Position numbers and translations under genes: made by a program. DNA of 48,036 bases from a virus. How positions within the stretch are numbered: the first letter of the stretch is position 1; every line of letters starts with the position of its first letter. The notes under the pieces were generated by a model. The model was not told the DNA's origin, did not search any database, and saw only the letters and a list, made by a program, of their open reading frames with translations. The DNA lies in the IMG/VR virus record IMGVR_UViG_3300035698_021224, positions 1-48,036 of that record. One strand, given 5' to 3'. Shown here piece after piece: positions 1-9,890 of the stretch.

Positions 1-823
1 CTAATGATAAAGTACCTACACTAGGTGGACCATCATCTACCCCAGTCTCAGAATCCATTAAAAATCCTACTTGAACAGTAAATTCTTTAATTAAAGTCCC
101 AGTACTTAAATCTACTTCCTCATCATTTTCATTCAAGACTGGTTCTACAGAATCATCATCTAAAATAACAAGTGGATTTTCAGGATATAAATTATCTGAT
201 AAAACTCCATCATTTACAGATAAAACAAAAACATCCTCTTTTAATACCTCACCAGTAGTATTCTTCCCAACGGGACGAATAACATTACCCGATCTAATTC
301 TAACTTCATCCATCTCAAATTTTAAATTAGCGAATAATCCTTCTAAACGACTCATTGTGTTTTCTAATTTAATAAAAGATCCGTATTGATTTTTAATTAA
401 AACACTCCCATCATTAGACAATAAAATTTCAGAAGCAGAAAATGCCGTAATCTGAACTTCTCCTTCTTCTAAATGTCTTTGAAGTAAAGCCACGGTAGAT
501 GTTTCTTTATCACCAGTACGATCAGAAATGTATTTCCCAATATCTTTAGAATAATAACCTATGTGAACCCAATCATCTCCACTTATTCGATACAATATAG
601 CAATCGTAACCCCTACTTTAGGAACTACTTTAATTCCTACACCATTAGTAGTCATTAAATGATTTATAGAGACATTCTCAACTGTTATAGGATTTCCTTC
701 CAAAATAACATCCATGACATTATTTTCATAATCGACTCTACTTATAGAACCATAACGAACATTATTTTCTTTCGAAGATTTCCCGTATTGAATTACCTCA
801 TTATTTTTATTAAACACATTCAT
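1..823 (-). CDS. Baseplate spike-like protein, 5' part only
   Basis: The start is ATG at 823, preceded by a GTAGGTG ribosome site, and the frame is open to the window edge, so about 274 N-terminal residues are visible. Residues ~20-95 read RYGSISRVDYENN, then VPKVGVTIAILYRI and DDWVHIGYY. This is the pattern of the small OB-fold in gpV/gp5-type spike proteins, which join the hub to the needle. After it come a helical stretch (~residues 145-175) and an acidic region. It lies 15 bp downstream of the hub-like gene, as spike genes often do. The family assignment rests on the OB-fold-like pattern and position only. The C-terminal half, which would show a needle or lysozyme domain, lies outside the window. 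Confidence 0.5.
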   Translation of the reverse strand, partial: MNVFNKNNEVIQYGKSSKENNVRYGSISRVDYENNVMDVILEGNPITVENVSINHLMTTNGVGIKVVPKVGVTIAILYRISGDDWVHIGYYSKDIGKYISDRTGDKETSTVALLQRHLEEGEVQITAFSASEILLSNDGSVLIKNQYGSFIKLENTMSRLEGLFANLKFEMDEVRIRSGNVIRPVGKNTTGEVLKEDVFVLSVNDGVLSDNLYPENPLVILDDDSVEPVLNENDEEVDLSTGTLIKEFTVQVGFLMDSETGVDDGPPSVGTLSL

Positions 824-838
824 TATTAAACACCTACT

Positions 839-3800
839 TTAAATATGACTGATATAATACTTGACATTACTTTGCCCCTCAAGAGTGTACGCATCATCAT
901 CTGGTGTGGGAGTAATATACCACTCTTCTATAGCACCACCAGGATTGTATTTCATATGATCAAGAAACAAAGATAAAAATGCTCCTTTTGTGTAACCTTT
1001 AGGTAATTTTGGCGGATTTTTATCCGTAGGATAAAAATATTTTTTGTAAGCACTTTTTATAGAGGCATCTAAACCTCTAGATTCTATTTTTAAATGTTTC
1101 CCATATAGTTTATAATAATCTGATTTAGTAGACTGTTTATGTTTTTTGAGTGCTCTTTTTGCAGAGTCATAATCATCTTTTGATGTTTGCTTCTCTTTTA
1201 ATGCAAATATATACTTATTTCTGTAAATTGCTTTTTGTTTTTTACCTATCTGATCTAATTCTTTTTTAGCTTTTTCAGCATTTTTTTTATCACCATCATA
1301 AATTAATTTAGCAAAAGCTACATCTGCTAAATAGTTGTTCCCTAATTCCTCTGATTTTTCTTGTTTTTCTAATAATTCATCTATTCTTAATACTTGAGAT
1401 CTAATATTACTAATTTGGCTTAATGGAAATAAAATATCGGTATTATTTTTTGATGAATTAAATAATACAGTATATGATCGTTCCATACCTCTTTCATCAA
1501 ATTCTAAATGCCCTATTTCATTATGAGCAGAAAATAACCCACCAGTCATCATATCACCAACATCTTGAAAAGTACCTACCACAGCCTCACTAGTTAAACT
1601 TGTATCATTAAGACCTATAGCTTTAGATGCTGCACCACCAGCTAGTGTAGTTGATTGTGATACTAGTTTATTGAATTCTAAATAATTTTGACCTTGGTTA
1701 GCAAAAAACGCATTATCATTTTTACCTAATAAAATATCTAAATCCTCTCCATAACTATATGAGTAAGTTAATGAATTTTTACGTATATAAGTTAAAGTAG
1801 CATTCGTTGAAAATTCACCATTAAAAACATATTTAATTGAATTACCTTCCATCAATCCTATAGCATCCTTTCTTTCACAATAATAGGGTCTATTTAGCAT
1901 CATCTCAGGTCTACCTATAAAGTCAATTGAAATTTTATATGCCTGCCCTAATAATCTATTAAATACTGATTTAGCGTACCTATCCGCTTCATAACCACCT
2001 TTCACATAAGGATTTACTATAGGTTCTATTCGTTTATAACCATATAATCTAACTAAATCAGTTCTAGGATTATAAAAACCTTTTTTAGCTAAAATTCTTA
2101 ATGAAGCTAATGATGTTGCTTTTACTTCTGCAGGAATTCCGAAAGCATCTTGAGTTTTAAGATATTGTTCATATATTTTTAATATTTCAGGATTTCCTAC
2201 ATCACATAAAGCTATTGGCTCATATAATAGTAACAAACTATTAATTGCTGCTTTATTAACTCCTAGAATACCACCTTTCCCTTTATCATCAACAACATTA
2301 AAAACTCCTAATTTTTCCCATTTTTGTAAAAATTGAATACTTTCTACGGAAATATTACCTCCAGAATCTTCCACAGCTTTACCAGCTTTTTTCTTCATTT
2401 GAGTAAGTTCTTTAAACCCACTAAAGTTAAGATTTTTATTTGAATTAGCATTAGGTCGTTTTTTAGATGATTTAAAATAATCCTCAACTTTTGTTGTTTT
2501 ATAATTCAAACCACCTAAATTTAAGGAACTAAACATTTGTTTAACTATAAAATCATGAATAGCTACACTATTAGCATTATTCTTATAATCATCACCTAAC
2601 TCTCTTTTTAAAAGATCATGAAATAGTCGAACAGTCTTTTCTCTCCAAAGAAGTTTTGTTTTCGTTAACTCATCAATAGCTTCTATAAAATCAGGAAAAA
2701 GAGCAGCAGGGGTTTTTTTAGAAGCATTAACAATTAAAGATAAAAAAACCATCTGTCTAAATTGTTTAAATAAAGTATCTCGTTCTTTTACCCTTTTAGC
2801 CATATCTTCTTCATTTTTCACACCAAATCTAATATAATCTTCAAAACCATCTGCTACATACTGACCATGACTCAAACGACTTCGTTTCCTACTCCCTGAT
2901 CCTCTAGAAGTAGATGATATCACAGCACCTAATCCTGACACAGCTTTCTCTGCCGGACCACCAATATCAGTAGAACTACCATGGACAACAACAGCACTAG
3001 TTATAGAATTTGGATTAAACGTCTGAGTAGTTCTAATTCTATCTTTTTCCATAATAAAAAAAGGATGATTAGCTTTTTTATTATACACATAAGCCCAATC
3101 TTTTACTTTAACATTTTTAGGACTTTTACTTTGAGAATCTTGAAATATCCTATTCCTCATAAAAATCACTTCTCGTTTTTGAACGATATCTCTAGGTTCT
3201 ATCTTATCAGAAAATTCTAATGGGTGCATGTCATACATTTCTGGTTCAAGAAATATATCACCCATAGGTGAACAATACATACTATATTCCAAAGGTTTTA
3301 ATTTATCTTTAAGATAATCATATACAGTAGTACTTTCTTCTTCAAATAATTTACCTAAACTACCAAAACCACCTGTACCTTTCTTTATACTATTATCAAA
3401 CTTTTGAGGAAGTACTAAAAATAATCTTGGTCTAAATAAATTTAAACTAGATCCAGCCGATTGTTCACCTACACCATCTTCCGCTGATCTGATCTCTGTA
3501 GGTGATCCTGCTAAAGAGGCCCTGACTTTATCATATGGACTCATATTTAAAAAATCTACATTCACAGGAGGATTATCACCAAATAATGTTAATTTAGATC
3601 CTTTATTGTAACACTCTATAAAAATATTTTCTAATATATTAAAGTTATCTATAAAAGAATGATTTAGTGCTGGATGTACACCACAAACACCAAATGCTTT
3701 ATTATCTTCCCACCCTGTTTGGTCACCTGTGTCTGGATATGATGAATCTCTAAAGGAGGGGAAAGCTAAAGATTCACTTATTCTATGGTTAGATTCCCAA

Positions 3801-5071
3801 TATCTTACTGATAAATTAAGAAATCTATTTAATCTTTTACCTGTAAATCTAGAAAGTGCTAACTCATTCCATTGTAAATATAATGACACGGAAGGACCTA
3901 ATGAATATTGGTTAGGTCCTCCAGAAAAACCAGCATAGTCAATATTACTTGTCGAAACTTGTCCTGATGATTGACTACTACCTAAAGCTCTATTTATACT
4001 ACTATTAATAACACTATGATCTCCTGTCATCATATAACTATGATCAATTCTAGCACCTTCATGCATGGTTCGTTTTGTTTTCTCATAAATCTTAGGATCT
4101 GACACATCAATTAATTCAGAACTTCCTGTTCTACCTGGTTTTGATATATGACAATTATAAGTATTAAGACCAAAATCATATGAAAATCCTATAATTTTCA
4201 TTAAATTAGAAAATGTAAACTTAGAAGACATATCACCATAAGGTAGGGTACTTGTTTTTTTATTAGTCCCATAAATTCTATTTTCTAAATTTGACATCGA
4301 ATAAAATGCAGATTTAGTAGATATTTTAGCTCTTTTCCAAATTGATGAAGTATCTTGACAATTTAGTGTAATATTATTTGAATCTCCGTATGCATCAGAA
4401 TCTGTATAATCATTTACTATTCCTGAAAATCCAAAATACCATAAAGAAGAAAACCTTCCTTTCAAAAATACATATACTGGATCTCTATAATCAAAAACTA
4501 AATCTCCTACTTTTTTAGTTATACCACTAAAATGTTTGGCTTCAAAAATCATTCGAGTTGCACCACGAACTGAAGGTGCAGCCGATACAAAATCAGCAAT
4601 AGCATCACCCGCATTTTTAGCTACATCTATAATTTCTCCTGTAGTTTTCCCTACTTCATCACCACCTATTTCAGTAGCAACTTTTTCTGCCATCGCATCC
4701 CAATCAACTTTCATAGGATCTTGTCTGTTAAAATCAGGATATGTATAAGTAGAAAGAATATCTTTATCTTCTCTCCATTTTTTCATTAAATCCATTTTAG
4801 AAAGCTCATACTTCCCTCTTGGGTTTGTTAAAGAAATTGAACAGCTATTACCTCCGAGAGAGTTTTTTATTTGAACTGATGTTACATCTTTTGTTAATTC
4901 AGTTCCAAAAATAAAAACCCTACAATCTGGATTTAATCCTATAAGAGTTGTACCGTCTTCCCTTTCTCGTTCAAAATCTGCAGGATCTAACATAACATCG
5001 AACGTGCCAAAAGCCGCATAATTCCCAAACGTACTAGATATAAACTTTCCTGTATCTTTTAATAAACCCAT
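839..5071 (-). CDS. Large baseplate hub-like protein (1410 aa)
   Basis: Residues ~50-90 (DVTSVQIKNSLGGNS, SLTNPRGKYELSK) and ~195-245 (VFLKGRFSSLWYFGFSGIVND, then NITLNCQDTSS) follow the layout of late-control-D/gp27-type hub proteins. Those describe a plane angle, a path or force term and an FTG-like strand, then a Cys-Asp turn. The rest is long and mostly of unknown fold; residues ~1260-1350 are Lys/Glu-rich and probably helical. Hub proteins are usually 350-450 aa, so this one carries roughly 1000 extra residues. The stop of the upstream gene and this ATG overlap as TAATG, which implies translational coupling. The order tape measure, 240-aa protein, hub, spike fits a baseplate cassette. 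It could instead be a hub fused to a wedge component. Confidence 0.55.
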   Translation of the reverse strand: MGLLKDTGKFISSTFGNYAAFGTFDVMLDPADFEREREDGTTLIGLNPDCRVFIFGTELTKDVTSVQIKNSLGGNSCSISLTNPRGKYELSKMDLMKKWREDKDILSTYTYPDFNRQDPMKVDWDAMAEKVATEIGGDEVGKTTGEIIDVAKNAGDAIADFVSAAPSVRGATRMIFEAKHFSGITKKVGDLVFDYRDPVYVFLKGRFSSLWYFGFSGIVNDYTDSDAYGDSNNITLNCQDTSSIWKRAKISTKSAFYSMSNLENRIYGTNKKTSTLPYGDMSSKFTFSNLMKIIGFSYDFGLNTYNCHISKPGRTGSSELIDVSDPKIYEKTKRTMHEGARIDHSYMMTGDHSVINSSINRALGSSQSSGQVSTSNIDYAGFSGGPNQYSLGPSVSLYLQWNELALSRFTGKRLNRFLNLSVRYWESNHRISESLAFPSFRDSSYPDTGDQTGWEDNKAFGVCGVHPALNHSFIDNFNILENIFIECYNKGSKLTLFGDNPPVNVDFLNMSPYDKVRASLAGSPTEIRSAEDGVGEQSAGSSLNLFRPRLFLVLPQKFDNSIKKGTGGFGSLGKLFEEESTTVYDYLKDKLKPLEYSMYCSPMGDIFLEPEMYDMHPLEFSDKIEPRDIVQKREVIFMRNRIFQDSQSKSPKNVKVKDWAYVYNKKANHPFFIMEKDRIRTTQTFNPNSITSAVVVHGSSTDIGGPAEKAVSGLGAVISSTSRGSGSRKRSRLSHGQYVADGFEDYIRFGVKNEEDMAKRVKERDTLFKQFRQMVFLSLIVNASKKTPAALFPDFIEAIDELTKTKLLWREKTVRLFHDLLKRELGDDYKNNANSVAIHDFIVKQMFSSLNLGGLNYKTTKVEDYFKSSKKRPNANSNKNLNFSGFKELTQMKKKAGKAVEDSGGNISVESIQFLQKWEKLGVFNVVDDKGKGGILGVNKAAINSLLLLYEPIALCDVGNPEILKIYEQYLKTQDAFGIPAEVKATSLASLRILAKKGFYNPRTDLVRLYGYKRIEPIVNPYVKGGYEADRYAKSVFNRLLGQAYKISIDFIGRPEMMLNRPYYCERKDAIGLMEGNSIKYVFNGEFSTNATLTYIRKNSLTYSYSYGEDLDILLGKNDNAFFANQGQNYLEFNKLVSQSTTLAGGAASKAIGLNDTSLTSEAVVGTFQDVGDMMTGGLFSAHNEIGHLEFDERGMERSYTVLFNSSKNNTDILFPLSQISNIRSQVLRIDELLEKQEKSEELGNNYLADVAFAKLIYDGDKKNAEKAKKELDQIGKKQKAIYRNKYIFALKEKQTSKDDYDSAKRALKKHKQSTKSDYYKLYGKHLKIESRGLDASIKSAYKKYFYPTDKNPPKLPKGYTKGAFLSLFLDHMKYNPGGAIEEWYITPTPDDDAYTLEGQSNVKYYISHI

Positions 5072-5793
5072 TAGGCACCAAATCCTGATGACAAGCTAGG
5101 TGCTCCTAAAGTGCCAAACATTCCTTGCATTTTTTTATAATATGATATTGGTTTTAAAGATTCTACAATAAAAGAAAAACTATATTCAATAGTTTGTGCA
5201 TCTGTCCCTGATTCTGGAACTTGAAAATCTTTATAATAACCTTCGCAAATTACTCCCGCTGGGTATTGTTTCGTATATATTTTAACAAATTTAGTATTAT
5301 AATGATCAATACCATCATATCCTAAAAAGTACATGGGATCATCTGCAATTTCACGTAATCTAGTAAGAAACACTCTTGGTGAGTTATCTTGTATTTGATT
5401 TCCATATTGATCTTTATTATTAGATCCTCCGCTTGCCCCTGTAATTGAAGTAGCGGAATTAACTGTTTCTTGAGGACCCATCATAATCCAACCAACTTTA
5501 CCACTAACAGCCATTGTTATAGTGTCTGGTCTATAATGATAAGTTACTATTGATCCAGCTGTGTGAGTTTTTTTATTCTGATAAGGTCTAGATAATTTTA
5601 TCTTTTCCGGATTGACCCACATCTCATACCATGCTTTAGCTTCATTAACAAAATCAACATAAGGATTATCTGGTAGTAAACCACCAAATTGAGAAGTATT
5701 CATTTGAATTCTTCTCGAAGTAAATTGAAAGGGAGTAAACCCTCGTTTATTAAACTCTACATTAGTTTGACGATTTGTTGTATATTCACCCAT
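5071..5793 (-). CDS. Baseplate/tail-end protein next to the tape measure
   Basis: This 240-aa protein has an N-terminal segment with WYEMWVNPEKIKLSRPYQ, followed by THTAGSIVTYHYRPDTITM and SGKVGWIMMGP. That is a beta-rich pattern seen in proteins that cap the tube at the baseplate, with a strand carrying the NPEKI motif then T-x-G-x-x-x-x-Y. A Gly/Ser linker lies near residues 122-128. The C-terminus (SFSFIVESLKPI) looks like the last strands of a tube-like fold. It sits between tape measure and hub and is coupled to the hub by a TAATG overlap. The tube-initiator or adaptor role is inferred from position and general pattern. No catalytic motif is seen. Confidence 0.4.
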   Translation of the reverse strand: MGEYTTNRQTNVEFNKRGFTPFQFTSRRIQMNTSQFGGLLPDNPYVDFVNEAKAWYEMWVNPEKIKLSRPYQNKKTHTAGSIVTYHYRPDTITMAVSGKVGWIMMGPQETVNSATSITGASGGSNNKDQYGNQIQDNSPRVFLTRLREIADDPMYFLGYDGIDHYNTKFVKIYTKQYPAGVICEGYYKDFQVPESGTDAQTIEYSFSFIVESLKPISYYKKMQGMFGTLGAPSLSSGFGA

Positions 5794-5804
5794 TAGGATA
5801 ACCC

Positions 5805-7880
5805 TTAACTATAATGCTCTTCTATTTTTTTCTCTATCTCTTTCATTATCGTATCTTTATCTGCACCACTTGCAAATATATTAACAGAAGTGCCTGCACC
5901 TTTATCTTTTCCCATAGCCCCAGCCATATCATCATGAGTAAATACTTCACCACTTGTATTATTAGAGAAAAATACTGCCTCACCACCCTGTTCATTTACT
6001 TTAAATGATTCTCCCGGACTGAATGATCCACCAGCAGCTTTACCTTTATCTACAACTTTACCACCTTTATCTACAACTTTACCTATTAATGAATTCAAAA
6101 CCTCCTCTGCCATACCTTTTTCTTTTTTATTAAAAGATCCTTTTACAGTACCAAATACATTTTTTATTTGATTATAAGCAGAACTCCCTACTGCTTTATT
6201 TATTGTATTGTATTCTGCCATTATAGGTTTTAGTGCTTCTGCTATCTCCTTCTCACTTTTCCCTTCTGCTTTCATTCGTGTTGCTACCGCAGTAGCTTCT
6301 AATAACTTTGTTTGACCTACTCCTAAAACTAACTGATCAAATGCTAATTTAGCTAAAGATCGTTGAATAGCTTCAGTTCTTGATGCTGTAGATCGTAAAC
6401 TACCTAACAATTGATTTGTAGATTTAAATTTATCTGCTAATTTAGGATTATCTGCTATTTTTTTCAAACCCTCTTTGTCTTTCATAGCTAGTGTTCTTGC
6501 AGTAGCTTCACTCATCCCAAACAAATCTTTAGCAGTTTTAATTTGTAAAAATAATTTCTCATCTGCATTCTTTCCAGTTGCTGCTGCATCTAGCATGGTT
6601 TCTTTCATCATCATAACTCTATTAGCCATCATCTCTCCATCTGAGACACCTTTCTTAGATCCAGCTATATCAAAACCACCTCCTGCATTTGCTGATAACC
6701 CTGCAGCTGCTTTACTACCTAATGCTGATTTAGTCCATGCTTTCATTCCTATATCTTTAGTACCTCGATCTGATCCAAAATACATATGCATGGCATCATC
6801 CATTTGACCTTTTCCAGTACCGGATGCTAATTCTTTTGTAATTTTCCCTGCATCTGCACGAGCACTTACACCAAATTTACTTAATTTGTCAGAACTTTTT
6901 GCTACCATTGCCATTGTATTACCAACGGTACCTACATCTACATTTAAAAATCTTGCTTGAACAGTAGCGTCTTGCACACCTTTAGCCATTTCTTTTACTG
7001 GTAAATTAGTACCTTTTGCGGCATGTTGCATTTTTCTAAATGTCATTTCCATCTGTTTACCAGCATTTTTCGCACCGCTAGTTATTTTCAAATATTCATT
7101 TAACATAGATGTTGTGGCAGAATTATCCATTCCCATGGTCTTACCGACTTTAAGAGCTTGACCTAATGCTCCTTTGTCTTGAGTAACACCCGCTCCTGCC
7201 ATAGATGATCCCCATGCTTTAGAACCATCTCTTCCTAATGCCCATCTATAATTTAATGCTTCTTTATCTACAACACTACGTTGACCTTCCCCAGTTTGAG
7301 CTCTTGCGGCTTGAGTTGTTTCCCTAGCAGCGAGAGTATCTTTATATCTAAATTCAGCAGCTTGTATTAAATTAGCCATAAAACCTTTGATAGCTTGCCC
7401 AACTAAAGTTTTACCTACACCTGATGCTTCTAATGCTGCTGAAGTCATTGTATTAAAAGATGCCTCCACACCCCCCCAGGAATTTTTCCACATGTTATTT
7501 GTTTTAATAACAACCATAGAAGCTGTTTGAGCAAATGTTTTTAAAATACCACCAACAGTTAATCCAGTTACTTTAGCGATTTCACCTAAATTTTTAGATA
7601 TTACTAAACCTAAGTTTCCTATAGATTTACCCATTTTTTTAAAATCACCACTAGCTATAGCTTTCTGAGCATCAGAAAAAACAGCTGTAAATTTCTTTCC
7701 TAATCCTGCAATATCCTTTTTAGGATCAACAGCTTTTGCAAAAAGAACAGACCAACCAGAAATCTGACCAGCAATATTTTGACCCAAACCAGTCATAACA
7801 TTATGTATATTAACATCCTGACCAGATTGTCCCTTTTGTACTTCCTGTTCCCAGGCAGATAATTTACGTTTTTCAGCCAT
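5805..7880 (-). CDS. Tail tape-measure protein (691 aa)
   Basis: The protein is long, Ala/Gly/Lys-rich and mainly helical, with a hydrophobic stretch at ~residues 95-130, and sits right after the tail-assembly chaperone pair. Near the C-terminus the segment GGSFSPGESFKVNEQGGEAVF resembles the short GEsF..ne.GgE..f motif at the end of many tape-measure proteins. Family members act as the ruler for tail length and are ejected with the DNA. At about 1.5 angstrom per residue, 691 residues would give a tail of roughly 100 nm. A ribosome site (AAAGGGA) precedes ATG 7880. A 7-residue tandem duplication (KVVDKGG/KVVDKGK) lies near residues 600-613. Confidence 0.8.
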   Translation of the reverse strand: MAEKRKLSAWEQEVQKGQSGQDVNIHNVMTGLGQNIAGQISGWSVLFAKAVDPKKDIAGLGKKFTAVFSDAQKAIASGDFKKMGKSIGNLGLVISKNLGEIAKVTGLTVGGILKTFAQTASMVVIKTNNMWKNSWGGVEASFNTMTSAALEASGVGKTLVGQAIKGFMANLIQAAEFRYKDTLAARETTQAARAQTGEGQRSVVDKEALNYRWALGRDGSKAWGSSMAGAGVTQDKGALGQALKVGKTMGMDNSATTSMLNEYLKITSGAKNAGKQMEMTFRKMQHAAKGTNLPVKEMAKGVQDATVQARFLNVDVGTVGNTMAMVAKSSDKLSKFGVSARADAGKITKELASGTGKGQMDDAMHMYFGSDRGTKDIGMKAWTKSALGSKAAAGLSANAGGGFDIAGSKKGVSDGEMMANRVMMMKETMLDAAATGKNADEKLFLQIKTAKDLFGMSEATARTLAMKDKEGLKKIADNPKLADKFKSTNQLLGSLRSTASRTEAIQRSLAKLAFDQLVLGVGQTKLLEATAVATRMKAEGKSEKEIAEALKPIMAEYNTINKAVGSSAYNQIKNVFGTVKGSFNKKEKGMAEEVLNSLIGKVVDKGGKVVDKGKAAGGSFSPGESFKVNEQGGEAVFFSNNTSGEVFTHDDMAGAMGKDKGAGTSVNIFASGADKDTIMKEIEKKIEEHYS
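6046..6088 (-). repeat. 21-bp in-frame tandem repeat in the tape measure
   Basis: The sequence TTTATCTACAACTTTACC occurs twice with a 21-bp period, giving two copies of K-V-V-D-K-G in the C-terminal part of the tape-measure protein. It is a local duplication that keeps the frame. No wider array is present. Confidence 0.7.
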
Positions 7881-7900
7881 AATAATTCCCTTTTACTAAA

Positions 7901-8356
7901 TTAATAAGATATAGCAACACCATCTATACCTATCATTTTTTCATATCGTTCTTTAGAGATAATAATATTTCCATCACCATCAACTAATCCTACTACTGGA
8001 TCATAATGTGAGTTAGCAACTGCTGATACACTTTTTCCACCATCACCGGAAGAAGTAGATACCTCATAACCACCTTTTACTTTAGCTTTTTCCATATGTT
8101 CTCTATATACTTTATAGACATCTGGATTAGCAATTTGACCAATAATATTAGCGTGAGGTTCCCATAGATCGGACCATTCACTTTTTGTTTTCATCTGTAA
8201 AAATTTAAAAGCAATAGTCCAATAAAAAGATGGTATATGTTTGACATCCTCGGAGTAAGGATTCCATTGATTATAAGTACAAACATACAGTTTTACAAAG
8301 CTGTCACCCACCAAATCAATTAAAGTCTCCCAGGACTCCGGTGGGTGACTTATTAG
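7901..8356 (-). CDS. Tail-assembly chaperone T part, made by -1 frameshift
   Basis: This frame encodes 151 residues that continue the upstream chaperone after a -1 shift at AAAAAAC (8356-8362). The fused product would be join(9096..8356, 8356..7901), 398 aa. No credible independent start is seen: the first initiation-type codon inside the frame is TTG at 8314, with no ribosome site, while coding-like sequence (LISHPPESWETLID) extends upstream to the slip site. In tailed phages the G and GT products bind the tape measure during tail assembly. The position directly between tube and tape measure is the classical one. The end of the frame, DGNIIISKERYEKMIG, has no family motif I recognise. Confidence 0.8.
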   Translation of the reverse strand, partial: LISHPPESWETLIDLVGDSFVKLYVCTYNQWNPYSEDVKHIPSFYWTIAFKFLQMKTKSEWSDLWEPHANIIGQIANPDVYKVYREHMEKAKVKGGYEVSTSSGDGGKSVSAVANSHYDPVVGLVDGDGNIIISKERYEKMIGIDGVAISY

Positions 8357-8362
8357 TTTTTT
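8303..8362 (-). promoter_or_regulatory. -1 ribosomal frameshift signal (slippery site and stem)
   Basis: On the minus strand the zero frame reads CTA AAA AAC TAA, giving the A_AAA_AAC heptamer right before the stop codon. Six bases later begins GTCACCCACC, whose exact reverse complement GGTGGGTGAC ends at 8303. This is a perfect 10-bp stem closing a 27-base loop. An inner AGTC/GACT pair could extend the structure or form a pseudoknot. Heptamer, 6-nt spacer and strong stem are all textbook features of tail-chaperone frameshifting. Confidence 0.9.
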
Positions 8363-9096
8363 AGTTTTTCTAAAGCGACATCCCGTTTTTCTTCAATCTC
8401 TTTATACTTAGTATAAAAATCATCAATAACTTTATTAGGCATATGCTCTAAATATCTTCGAATAGCATGTCTAATTGCTAAACTATATTCTTCTCTGGTA
8501 CTATAATCAATAGGTTTTATTTCAGGATACCATTCGGTAATATGAGATCCATTCACTGCTTCTAAAGAATAAACTACTTGAGCTGACATGATAGCTGAAA
8601 ATCTACTTGCTTGTGTTTCTAAATCATCTGTGACTTCTTCAAAAGATAACAAAATATCTCTATGATCAAGAGCTCTCATGGTCCATTTATTACCATACAA
8701 CTCAAAAGTTTCACTATAATCACCTTTAGCAATAATAGATTTTAAAATATCTTTTGGAGTATCTTTTCCAGAAAAATTATTTGCTTTAGCTTCTTTAATA
8801 TCTTGTTGAATGTGTTCATCTAAAATTTCATGTTTAAAATTTCCAAACATAGCATTATTTACATTATCTTTTATAACAGCTCGATCTGTTGGTTGAGTTG
8901 TAGGCTCACCAGTATTATGTAAATCTGGAATAGATGTATTAGACTTTAAAGGTGGAATTGGTTGTCCTAGTACTGGTCCCGTACCTGCAGGAATATTGTT
9001 TTTGTTGTAGAAGTTGTCTTTCCCCCTGTTTAAGAACTGGTCAGTCCCGATATTAACATTATCAGGATTTACAGATTGATTCTGTCTTTTTTCCAT
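8353..9096 (-). CDS. Tail-assembly chaperone G part
   Basis: This 247-aa protein is the zero-frame product of the chaperone pair and ends one codon after the slip site. Its first ~95 residues are Pro/Asn-rich and probably disordered. A folded part follows: GNKWTMRALDHRDILL, then a helical region with AIRRYLEHMPNKVIDDFY. The layout resembles chaperone proteins of myoviruses in which a short beta-strand segment is followed by helices. A strong AAAAGGAGA ribosome site precedes ATG 9096. A terminator separates it from the tube gene, so it is probably expressed at a lower level than the tube. Its role is to hold the tape measure during tail assembly. Confidence 0.75.
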   Translation of the reverse strand: MEKRQNQSVNPDNVNIGTDQFLNRGKDNFYNKNNIPAGTGPVLGQPIPPLKSNTSIPDLHNTGEPTTQPTDRAVIKDNVNNAMFGNFKHEILDEHIQQDIKEAKANNFSGKDTPKDILKSIIAKGDYSETFELYGNKWTMRALDHRDILLSFEEVTDDLETQASRFSAIMSAQVVYSLEAVNGSHITEWYPEIKPIDYSTREEYSLAIRHAIRRYLEHMPNKVIDDFYTKYKEIEEKRDVALEKLKN

Positions 9097-9142
9097 AAAA
9101 ATCTCCTTTTCATATTACTTCATATTATTTAATATTATTTTT

Positions 9143-9174
9143 AAAAACCCTCTAAACAAATAGAGGGTTTTTTT
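9143..9174 (-). terminator. Rho-independent terminator after the tube gene
   Basis: An 8-bp stem, ACCCTCTA (9147-9154) with TAGAGGGT (9161-9168), encloses the loop AACAAA. T runs lie on both sides, so it could work in both directions. It follows the tail-tube stop at 9176 directly. The terminator after the capsid gene has the same loop sequence. Confidence 0.9.
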
Positions 9175-9175
9175 A

Positions 9176-9862
9176 TTAAGCACCTAGTGATGATGATAAT
9201 GGTCGGATATAAGTAGCGTCTACTTTACCCTCTTCTAAAATAGGTTCGTTTTTATCACTTTCAGGAATAGTTTCCCCGATAGATTTAAACCAACATCCAC
9301 CAAATTTTCTTCCCCAAAGAGCTCCTCCAGAAAGAGGAGAAACATAAACTTGATAAATATCAAAGGGTCTAACTTGTTGAAGTATATTCACATACTTAAT
9401 CAAAGCAGTTGAATCTTCAGTTAAATTTGGAGCTGTTGCAGTTGAATCATAAACCCCACTACCAGTAGCTCTAGCAACGGCAGCCATTAAGTTTCCTGTA
9501 TATAATGCATATCTACTAAGAGTTAATTCTACCGGAGCCATCTTACCAGGGATAACTTCAATTGCTTCTCCTGGCCAGTATGAGGTATCTTCATCAAAAG
9601 TTGTAGCTGTAAAAGATCCTGAAATTCCTGCGGCTGCAGCATCATCACCTCTAATATCTGGGTAAGGCTCTATTTGCCAAATAGTTTTATTTTCTCTAGA
9701 CATAGTAAAATCAAATTTATGAATATACCCTATAGCATATTGAGTATCTCCTATACGGATACCCATTGTTATTGACTGAATAGATGCATGAGGTAATGTA
9801 GCACTTTCATTCATGTTATGTAGAGGTAGTAATCTGTTTCCTTGTACTGTATAATCACCCAT
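9176..9862 (-). CDS. Tail tube protein
   Basis: This 228-aa protein follows the sheath gene directly and has a strong AAGGAGC ribosome site. It is beta-rich, with features usual in myovirus tubes: YAIGYIHKFDFTMSREN early on, AAAAGISGSFTATTF in the middle, and a C-terminal GGCWFKSIGETIP-ILEEGKVDATYIRPL stretch. Family members polymerise as hexameric rings inside the sheath. Its size is normal for tubes, if slightly long. Its own TATAAATTT-containing leader upstream and a strong terminator downstream fit high-level late expression. Confidence 0.85.
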   Translation of the reverse strand: MGDYTVQGNRLLPLHNMNESATLPHASIQSITMGIRIGDTQYAIGYIHKFDFTMSRENKTIWQIEPYPDIRGDDAAAAGISGSFTATTFDEDTSYWPGEAIEVIPGKMAPVELTLSRYALYTGNLMAAVARATGSGVYDSTATAPNLTEDSTALIKYVNILQQVRPFDIYQVYVSPLSGGALWGRKFGGCWFKSIGETIPESDKNEPILEEGKVDATYIRPLSSSLGA

Positions 9863-9890
9863 GATATTTTTTGCTCCTTAAAATATAATC

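Noticed and set aside
8314-8316. TTG 8314 as a separate start for the second chaperone gene
   Set aside because: No ribosome site precedes it, and coding-like sequence continues upstream to the slip site, so a frameshift explains it better.
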